Under the pieces are notes generated by a model. That model was not told where the DNA came from and ran no database searches. It saw only the letters and a list, made by a program, of their open reading frames with translations. This document shows, piece after piece, positions 52,546-61,064 of a stretch of DNA of 64,000 bases. This DNA comes from Gracilaria domingensis (Eukaryota > Rhodophyta > Florideophyceae > Gracilariales > Gracilariaceae), in NCBI GenBank assembly GCA_022539475.1, contig VCMS01000224.1, positions 22,286-86,285 on the forward strand, written 5' to 3'. Both the position numbers and the translations under genes were made by a program. The stretch's first letter is position 1; the number at the start of each line of letters is the position of its first letter.

Positions 52546-52770
52546 GACTCTATACAGAGTCGGTTCACTTCGTAATCTAGTCTGGTACCTCTTTGGTATC
52601 ACTCGCAAGTCCTGACATAAACGACAGATGTTCCTCAAGGGTACCGAGAGGTTAGGGCCACGGTAACCAGACGCGGTTACACTCGTGAGAGTGAGAACTC
52701 ACGTAGGCGGTTGGCGCCAGAGCCTAACTCTTGTAGAGTGTAATCACAGGAGCGCTACTCGACAAAGAGT
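52546..52770. repeat. four short hairpins sharing the stem ACTC/GAGT
   Basis: ACTCTATACAGAGT (52547-52560), ACTCGTGAGAGT (52681-52692), ACTCTTGTAGAGT (52727-52739) and ACTCGACAAAGAGT (52757-52770) all have the same 4-bp stem with different loops. The first extends to a 6-bp stem. They lie in a non-coding stretch, ~52.5-52.8 kb. Confidence 0.55.
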
Positions 52771-55299
52771 TCACTCGGAAGTGCTCGGGGTGACTTTACA
52801 ATGGTAATCGAGTCCGCGAGATGAGTCTCACGTAAGCAGGTCCGCTACTAACTTTGTACATGTGATGCACACCCGCAGGGGTCCGTACACGTGACTAATC
52901 CAGTGATAGGCACCTCAGTTGCACCACCTATTCTTCCGTACTGCACACAAACAGCCGTGTCATACACGCATCTACCTAGCGGTGACAGCCAGCAATGGCA
53001 CCTCTGATTACTGGTAAAAATCTCGCAAAGCCATCCAAAAGTAACCGCCAACATTGGGTCCAACTCATAACTTGAGTGTGCATTCCCTATACTCAACCCT
53101 GACTATATGAACCGTATCCTTTGGTTTACCACGCGATTTGCGTTGCTCTACAGGTGTAGTGCAAATCCACGTGTGTCAAACCGCCAGTTGGAAAGCATGA
53201 CGACAGTTTTGTACGTTATTGGAAATACTTCCTTCTCAAACCGCTATCTACCGAGAAATATTCGGTATCTGTTGCTAATGTACCCAATTCCTCACTCGTT
53301 AATCATACGTTGCTTTCGGATACACTTGTTGTAGAACCCTCTGTAAATCCACAGTGTAGTTTCATTTCTTTTGCACGGAACGACGATGTTGTTCCCGAAA
53401 AACTTCGGATGTCGTATCCATGTTTCGGTCGCTTTCCGCTCCTTTGTCTAATATTTATACTATTATAAACCGCCCAAAGATATCACAGAAAACGAGAACA
53501 GGCAAAGCATGGACCTTCATATATCTGTCATATACCCCTTCTTTCTCACTGTTCTCAACGAGTCTTCACCGTTTGGTTTTATTACCACCATCCAGAAACA
53601 CACACTCAGAGAAACCAATAACGATTCTCCCTACATCTCTTTGTTCGTCTACGTTCGGCCAGTGAACAAGGTTAGGTTCCAGATCATCTAGACTCCTGAC
53701 GACTGCGTTCAAAGTATGCCTGAAATAATTAGATACTCTCCCGGGAGAAACACCATCTCGATAATTAGTTCGTTCAAAGCCGACACCGCCTTCGTTTGAT
53801 CCTCCGATTATATCTAAGAACATAAATAATATTTCTGCTATACTCAGTCTTCGTTTTCTTTGCTGCCGGATTTCGTGTCCCTGTTCTTATTGGACGTATA
53901 TTGCGGACTGCAAATGAATGTGCTCAAGATTATGTAAATCACCAAACTCATCGCGTGCCATGTGAACTGTTTTTTTGAAACAGAGTTACATCTGGGTCTT
54001 GATTGCGAAAAATATCGTAAAGATGCGATGTCGGACGCCGAACCTACGGTGCTTTAGATCCTGTGAGTGAGTTTCTTCGACCAGGACCATGCGTTTCTTC
54101 ATTTTCAGGGTCACTATGCGCCAGGTCATACTGGTTTTGAGATAGAGTAACACCCTGCAACACAAGCATTCTCGTGTGTGCGGCCGTCTCTGACATTTGT
54201 TGAGCGAAAATTGTAGAGTAAACCATTTGGGGTCTCCGAGTTTTGTTAACTCCTTTAAGGATTCGTACCTGGGTGTTAAAGGCGTGGGTAATTTATGAAT
54301 ATGATCCCCCCATGGGGAGATTGAACGTTGGTTTTACATGAACCTTCTCATTTGGACAAGATTCTGACACCATTGCACGCCGTGGAACACGTGAGATGGA
54401 GCACAACCTCGCCGTCGCCAGCACTGAGTAAACTCAACCGAGGTTGACCTTCAAACTCCATGAGTAGTTTGTGGAATATTGCACTCAAGACTCATCTCTG
54501 AGTGCCGGTTCTCATGTTGCTGCCATTGCCGGTATACAACTCCATGAGAAGGATTAGCTCAATAGGTCTAACCGCACGCTCTACCTTCGGGAAAATTTAG
54601 GATTTCTGATTGCACCATGGGGTGTTGACTACTGATTGTCTCTTACTTCCTGTGCAGGACTGATTTCAGCCCGAGTATTGGATTCTCTTCTTTCTTTCTT
54701 GTTTGTTTCTCCCCATCTTCGAGCCTGTGCCCTGCGTGTGCACGGCCCTCGCCTCTTCTCTGGATTCTTTCTCTCTCTGTTCCCTTTTCTCCTGCTACGT
54801 CTCTCATTAGAGTCTGTAGTTCACTCTCCAGAGTGTTCGGCCTTTCATACCATTTCCCTCGGTGATTCGTCGTGCTCCGACTTTCTCTGCTCACCTCCAT
54901 ACGTTTACCTCAGTTTACTATGATCGTAAGAGTTTGGAGACATTCTAAATCTCTACCCTGGAAAAAGGGATTTCATTTATTTCGATTTAAGAACTGATCT
55001 GCAAACGAAGGCTTACTTGATAAGCAAAACTGCTTAGTTAAAAACCCCTATTGGCAGTGTTCTGTTATTTTCAGCGTGTTTCTTTACCTGGGCATCCCAC
55101 GTGACTTACTGTTCAATCCCCAAATTTTTGTGTGTAATCTCTTCCCAGCAGGACACTTCTACTTTGGCTAGAGCACTTTTTGAGTTCAGATTGAATTTGG
55201 TGCGCTCCAAGAGCGACCTCATGCTGGGAGCTGGGATAAATTATAAATTCTCATAAAGTAGAGGTACCCGGCTAAAATAGCTGACAAAGCCAAAATTGT
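52771..55299. other. no supported gene
   Basis: Only short frames without domains. 54.66-54.90 kb is pyrimidine-rich on the plus strand, giving a charged antisense frame that I treat as compositional. Confidence 0.4.
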
Positions 55300-56399
55300 A
55301 CAGTGGCTTGTAGTATCACCAGCATATCCTGCATCTGCCACGACCATTTCGCCAGATTTGAGTGCTGACTTTCACTTTAACGACCGATGCACAAATCAGT
55401 AAACGAGCCCCAGGGGAAAGGTGCATGTCACCATACGATAGAATGCTTTTTAATAGCACTGGGATCGCGGAGCGTTCACCTTGGCCATTCAGCTTGTGAC
55501 TATACGATTTAGTATTAAATGGTATTGGCTCTACGATGGGACAGTCCGTGCCTTCAACAGAAGCTTTCCCTACAAGAAATTTTTTCATTTTTGTGAGTGC
55601 AAATGGAGTGAATCTTTCGGGGTGTTTAGCCTCCAACTGCACTCCGCCTGTACGCCATCCGCGTTCCAATGTGACACCCTTGACAGCGCATTTTAAATTT
55701 TTAATAGTTTATTTCATTATTGCGAATGCGCGTGGAGTTCAAACTGAGATCGTAGAGGGCGAAGTGCAGACAATGTGGGCGCAGATGGAGTCCAACATGT
55801 ATCGCGTGCACTCCAAGTGCGCTCCATGTGCTTAGCGGGCGTTCTCCAATGCGACACCGCGAAATTAGGCTGCAATCGCACAATGCTCGCACTTAATGCG
55901 CCATCCGTTTGGCATCCATGTGCCATCCATTGATGCCATCCAACCTCAAAGTGCGCTCCCCTTTTTCCAAAAATTTCTCATAGGGCTTGAAAATCGAAAA
56001 CCCTAGTCCCTCCATACGATCTTCCCACGAAATTGACACCCTATCAGTCACTGATCCTCACGTAGGAAAAGAAATGAAACGTACCGCATTTATTTTTGCT
56101 AAAACCTCACCAAATTTACATACCCATTTTCGGAACGTGTTTTCCTCACAGCACGAGAGTGATGAAAGTACATGCTGCGTATCATACAAACGCAAAAGCA
56201 TGAGAAGCCACAACAGATGCTTCGATTTGCTTTTGAGAGAAGCATCGTAGCTAACCACGTCCCATAATCGCGGTAGGAGTGTCATCGGAACACCGAAGAC
56301 AGAACGGTAATGACGTTCATTAATATGACTTGAAGTAGGCCAGCAGAGAAGTTTGCATGCCGCAATTTTGAAGTCAAAGAGAACCTGCTTGCCCACCAT
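55300..56399 (-). pseudogene. PIF/IS-like DDE transposase, split by a nested insertion
   Basis: The 5' part (56399 down to ~56000) encodes HYRSVFGVPMTLLPRLWDVV, HLLWLLMLLRLYDT and ENTFRKWVCKF, the N-terminal pattern of a eukaryotic transposase family seen in algae, diatoms and oomycetes. A TGA near 56058 follows. The core resumes at ~55567: SVEGTDCPIVEP with the first catalytic Asp, YSHKLNGQG, then in other frames HAPFPWGSFTDLCI and EMVVADAGYAGD with the second Asp (~55330-55360). Between the halves sits a ~420-bp sequence with inverted ends (55568-55985) that is not part of the protein. Stops and at least two frameshifts follow. The copy is dead. The exact superfamily (PIF/Harbinger-like or ISL2EU-like) is uncertain. 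Confidence 0.68.
55568..55985. mobile_element. ~418-bp non-autonomous element (MITE-like) nested in the transposase pseudogene
   Basis: The ends are inverted: the plus-strand left end CCCTACAAGAAATTTTTTCA matches the reverse complement of the right end, CCCTATGAGAAATTTTTGGA, and similarity continues through GAG-GC to about 33 bp. The body is rich in variant copies of a GTGC/ATGGAGT motif and has no coding capacity. Flanks suggest a short duplication (AAG on the minus strand), but its exact length is ambiguous by one base. Its removal would bring the two transposase parts together. Confidence 0.65.
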
Positions 56400-57355
56400 T
56401 TCACGATGCTATAAAAAGGGCAGGTCATGGACTGAAGAAGAATTCTGAGCCATTAAATTTTAATTTAATTAATAATTGAAAATTTTGCCGTTCATAACAA
56501 GGATACCTTCCTAATTCTAAACCACGAGTTAAAATACTGTTTCACCTTTGAACCAACGCAGAAGAGCAAAGCGATTATATATCTTGGGCAGCCATTTTAA
56601 AGGGATATATCTGAGGATTAGTTCATGACTGTTGCGTTTTCGAAGCACAGCAATTAATGCAGACAGCACTGACCCTCTACCGTGTGTGATCGTCCAATCA
56701 AATTGTTTGTGTTCGGCTATCAAAGCCGGAATCGGCCAAGACATGATTCGGATTACAGAACCGTTTAGTTTCGTTTCAAATTTTCTGAAACAATTTTGTT
56801 TTCTGCAGTTTTTATATATACTCTATATATCGTTTTGAAAGAAATGAAGAAGACTAAGTATACATGATTGAACGATCAAATGAAAAAATTCGATCGTGAT
56901 TGATCAAAATCCTTCACTACAGATCGCATGCAGATTCATTGCCCACTAAAATTTTATTAAAATTGGAAGGCTATTGGTTTACAATTTAGTTCCAGGAATG
57001 TAAAATCTCCGATGCCAGGCTACGTGCAGAGAACGAACCGGAAGATCTTCCAGGTGGGCAGTACGCCGTCGCCGGGGAAAGAACTTCCGAAGCGTTCTGA
57101 AAGGTGCGCCAACTGTGCGAAGGTTACGGCATTTGTTTGAATCAACGGTTCTTACTGGCGAAGAATCTCTTAAATATGTGTACAAACTGGAGGAATTATT
57201 CTGCCAGTATAAGCTGGACAATTTTTGAAACGCCTACAACCACGTTTGAAAGAGTCTCAACTTGCCTCGCAGTACGTACAATCAATTACTTTCTGATGCT
57301 CCTCTTCCTATACTAACATTGGTTTGAAGGTGATCAAACCGGGATTGGAAATGGA
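56400..57355. other. no supported gene; AT-rich
   Basis: AT-rich stretch with short frames on both strands and no recognisable domains or repeats. Confidence 0.4.
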
Positions 57356-57805
57356 TTGCAGGCTAAATGTTCTAATGATGGCGCAAAAGTAACTCCGAAA
57401 AAGCGTGCATTTGAGGAAATAGCTGAGGAAGATGAAGTCGAATCACTTTCCGGATCAGAATCTGAAGATCATGAAAACCACTTTGATAAAAGGTTTAAAC
57501 CAATGTGTTCTAAATCGTCTGTGTTCTCTTTTTGGTATTTAGGTGCACAAGAAAACGATGATCGGACGAAATTAGTGAAAACTCTGCTAAAATTGCGTAT
57601 TGGGCTATGTGCAAGCAATTCATTTCAATTTTTGTATACGGCGCTTTCATTTACTACGGCTTTTTCTGCATTCAATGCAAAACAGTTGATGCACGCCACG
57701 ATTGCTAGTATACGTTCACGAAAGAAAAGTATCAGACGTATTATTCTTCGTCTTGTGAGGACGTCTTCTGATGTCCGCCTGTGCCGCCATATTTACGTTC
57801 GCTAA
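57356..57805 (+). CDS. hypothetical protein fragment with acidic, NLS-like start
   Basis: The open frame begins at TTG with no ATG until residue ~50. It has a PKKRAF basic patch followed by an acidic segment (EEIAEEDEVESLSGSESED), then a helical hydrophobic part and a basic C-terminus (RSRKKSIRRI). The texture is that of a nuclear or transposon-borne protein, but I recognise no family. It may be an internal exon or a decayed frame. Confidence 0.25.
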   Translation: MQAKCSNDGAKVTPKKRAFEEIAEEDEVESLSGSESEDHENHFDKRFKPMCSKSSVFSFWYLGAQENDDRTKLVKTLLKLRIGLCASNSFQFLYTALSFTTAFSAFNAKQLMHATIASIRSRKKSIRRIILRLVRTSSDVRLCRHIYVR

Positions 57806-58085
57806 TTTTCCGCAAGTACTCTATAATAGTAATCATTACTACGACTACCTAGCACAAAATTCAGCTTACGGAACCGCGCGCATGCATCTCGCCACCCCCA
57901 TACCACTTCAAGTTGCATCCTACCTAGACCAATACACCGCCACCACCCTCCTCTAACTCCGCATCTTCGAAAGACAACGGCTCAAACCCTTTCGCCACAT
58001 CATCGGCCCCTTCCTACTCCTTTTCCTCTTTCTCGACATCTTCCCAGCTCCACTTCTCCTGAAATCTCACAACGCTGTTTCTCTT

Positions 58086-58607
58086 CTACACCGGCTTCGG
58101 AACACGCCTAAACCCAACCCTAGTCTTCTTCTTCTTCTCCATCTTCTCTTTTCCAACCTTCGGCCTGACTTCATCCTCTTCCACTTCTAGCTCCCTCGCC
58201 ACGATTGGCGTCTTCTCCTCATACTTCCTCTTTCGGCCCCTCTTCTTTCCTTCATTACCCGCAACAATTTTATCCTCACCCAAACTCTCCATTGCCGGCA
58301 CAAAGTCGCTCGCGTCCCCATCTGCATCCACATTAGCCCCATCGACGCCGACACCGACCCCGATGTCGTTCACAATCCTCAGCGCAGGAGTCACCGGAGT
58401 ATTTCGGACTTCACGTACATCCTCTCGCTTCTCACTGAATTCCTTCAACTTCCCCTCCAGCTCCTGAACTCGACCCATCAGCACCTTTTGCCAATCTCTC
58501 ATTCCTCTCAGCTCCCTGGCGACAAATACTCTGGCCTTCTTCGTCAGTCGACGCACTTCCTCACCAATGCGAGTCTCCATCGCCCCTGCGCACCCCAACA
58601 TCGCCAT
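58086..58607 (-). CDS. hypothetical coiled-coil protein with basic C-terminus
   Basis: This 173-residue frame starts at ATG (58605-58607). Residues ~10-65 are charged and heptad-like (ETRIGEEVRRLTKKAR, VQELEGKLKEFSEKRED). An acidic, Gly/Val/Asp-rich linker with a GVGVGVDG run follows, then GKKRGRKRKYEE, an AT-hook/NLS-like patch, and a Lys-rich end. I recognise no family. It could be a small DNA-binding protein of a mobile element; the nearest named same-strand sequence is the broken gene at 61-64 kb. Confidence 0.4.
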   Translation of the reverse strand: MAMLGCAGAMETRIGEEVRRLTKKARVFVARELRGMRDWQKVLMGRVQELEGKLKEFSEKREDVREVRNTPVTPALRIVNDIGVGVGVDGANVDADGDASDFVPAMESLGEDKIVAGNEGKKRGRKRKYEEKTPIVARELEVEEDEVRPKVGKEKMEKKKKTRVGFRRVPKPV

Positions 58608-58762
58608 CGAACATCAGTCTAGCTCATCTTTATTCCCCTCCTCATCTTCCTCTGCAAAAATCCTCTTAATCTTGTTATGCAACCTCTCGCCATCGCTCGG
58701 ATCCCACGGCCACTTAACGTTGGAATGAAACTTGCCGCTCATGATCGGATTTCAATGAGCGG

Positions 58763-58890
58763 GAACTTATCGGTAGGAAAAAGGGAAAGGAAATGGAAAA
58801 GGAAGAAACCGAATGGAACGGAAACGGAGGGGAGCGAAAACGGAAGGCAATGGAAACGGAAGGGCTCCGAAACGGGAGAAGACGAAACTC
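58763..58890 (+). repeat. purine-rich tract with GGAAACGGA/GGAATGGAA words
   Basis: About 130 bp of almost pure A/G, with irregular repeats of GGAAA(C/T)GGA. It is a candidate for triplex-forming DNA and produces a repetitive frame without coding support. Confidence 0.6.
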
Positions 58891-59278
58891 TGTTCGTGCT
58901 TAAGCGCTCCGTGAACGTACCACGGCGCGAAACCTGTGTCCAGTATGTACGTGCTTTCACCACCACTGCTTAGCACCCGTTCTTATCCCTGTGAACCATT
59001 GTTTCTCAGAAATAACTTCATACATCATAGCCCAATTCCCTAGTTTTCAACCGTCTCCCTCTCTTCATATTACCAATTCATTATCATCCATGTACGTTAC
59101 TCCTTACTTATGTCAATTTCTCGTCTCAGAGTATATTATAAAAGCACTCAGTGTAGTCAATCGTTTATGCAAACCCTGTTCTCTACATGTTAGTAGCCTC
59201 TACTTTCAAAGAAGCGTAGTAGTAGAGCTGTTTTCCTATATATTGTAGCTCACGAAGAGCCCACTTTTTAATGAATAA

Positions 59279-60376
59279 ATGTACCGCATCTCTACAACCA
59301 TCCGAAGCACCCTTTACTCTTCTTTGGTACGAATTCGAAATCGAAACTGTTCCGCAATGGTCTTTTGCAATACACACCAAGTACGGAAAATCCGGCTAAA
59401 CAATCGACTGCGTTCTGTACGTATTCAGCTGGATGCTTTCCCACGTGCAACATACATCACTTTCAACAACTGCCTTCAGTTACAGTACGACCTCGATGCT
59501 GAAGAAGCTCACATTCGTGAGGTGCAAACTCTCATCACCGCCGCACTGCGGAATGAGCTCAATGAGCTCTATCAAATAATACATGACACACCCCGCCACG
59601 AAAGTATTCTGTAACACCCACCCTTTACTCACGCTATTCGAACTCTCTCCAGAGCTTTCGAATTATACACATCAGTCAAGATTCTACTCCCAGAATTTTC
59701 TCAGCATGCTTTCGCCACCTTCAATGGTGTTATTTGTTTCACTGCAACGGCAGCCATAGGCGCGTTGTACGGTATCATCAAGCCCGTCTTGGCCCCAAGC
59801 GCTTCTATTCAAGCGCTCCTCTAGCCATGCTCAGCTAGGTTTCACCATTCTGTATAGCATTTTGGAAACCATGCTGCACATTATTCTCTTCGACCTGGCC
59901 TTTTCCCTACATGCCACAAGATACGGTACTATAGATCTGGGACCGATGATTCCTTCGCAGATGACGAGCACCTCCTCCATATTGAGGAATAAAGTACTTG
60001 GGTATAGCAGTCGGTGAAATTTTCGCTCTCAGTCTCTTCATCTTCGTCTCTTATCAACTCCGTCCATCCCCAGCCCCGATCTTATAGATTCTGTTAGAAC
60101 AGCCTCTATAGCATTTTCCCAGGTGCATTTCTATTCGACATATTCACTGTCGTCGTGAAAGCACTCTCTATCTTTTATTCTACAGGCAACTCCTTTAACA
60201 ACATTGCACCGCTCGCGCAAAGCGTAGGAACTCGATGGGAGAGGCTCTGTCTCTACAACCGTTGTGTCTTACACTCCTTCAAAAAGGGTCTCTTTTTCCA
60301 TGATGTACTGCTGTCCATCAGAATGTTTTTGAACAGAGTGGTCCGACTATTCTTGGCCCTCAAGCTTCCTAAGTAG
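59279..60376 (+). pseudogene. degraded membrane-protein-like gene, unknown
   Basis: The ATG at 59279 opens 111 codons. The same frame continues after TAA 59612 with LSRAFELYTSVKILLPEF and a hydrophobic FTATAAIGALYGIIKPVL, to TAG at ~59822. Another frame then gives LGFTILYSILETMLHIILFDLAF, and another AVGEIFALSLFIFVSYQL. Alternating hydrophobic stretches on one strand in shifting frames suggest a decayed multi-pass membrane protein. I cannot name the family, and chance hydrophobic frames in T-rich DNA are possible. Confidence 0.3.
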
Positions 60377-60779
60377 CTGGAACAATCATCCTTTCGTATG
60401 TACATCCCCTTCTTCTTATAAACAACCTCTTTGTTGCCCTTTTTGTGTGTGCGTGTGTCGTCAAGCACGAACGACGGATATACCTCAAGAGATACTTGTT
60501 TGCACTCGGAGAGCATCCTAGACCCCAGACTCGGCATCTATTCGAGAAATAATTTAGACAATAACTACGATAGTTACTAGTAGTACATAGGTAACGAACA
60601 AACGTTTAACTCCTTCTTAACGAATTTCCTATGTAGAAACATATGGACATATTTATAGCACTTGTGAGATAGGTTTTTACGCAAAACTACAATCAATATC
60701 CTCAGAAACAACAAAGCATGGTGGCGACATCTCTTGATAACCACTCGTCAACTACAATAAAGAGGAGTATGCTCCGTAT

Positions 60780-61016
60780 AGTGCACCCTTTCAACAATGC
60801 ACGCTCCTTTCTGTGCACCATTTTTCTCGAGACACGAACCTGCCTACGTGGAATACGTGTGTATCAACGTGATATGCAGAGAGTCTCTCAAGCCTATGTA
60901 CAGAAGGGCTTTCGGCTGACCAGCCGGACCGAGATATTGAAGTAAAGCAATCATCATTTTTGTTCAGTGCACACTCCATGCAGTGCACTTTCGGTCACTT
61001 GACAGGGGGGTGCACT
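60780..61016. repeat. inverted repeat AGTGCACCC...GGGTGCACT (~237 bp apart)
   Basis: Perfect 9-bp arms at 60780-60788 and 61008-61016, with TATA-like bases on both outer sides and several extra TGCAC/GTGCA words between. It may be a small element, but the arms are short. Confidence 0.35.
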
Positions 61017-61064
61017 GTATAAAGGAGCCCACTGGTATCATAAATTCATAAATTCATCGCTCGT

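Noticed and set aside
54541-54612. tRNA-like text (GGATTAGCTCAATAGGT)
   Set aside because: The A-box resemblance is partial; I could not form an anticodon arm, T-arm and acceptor stem.
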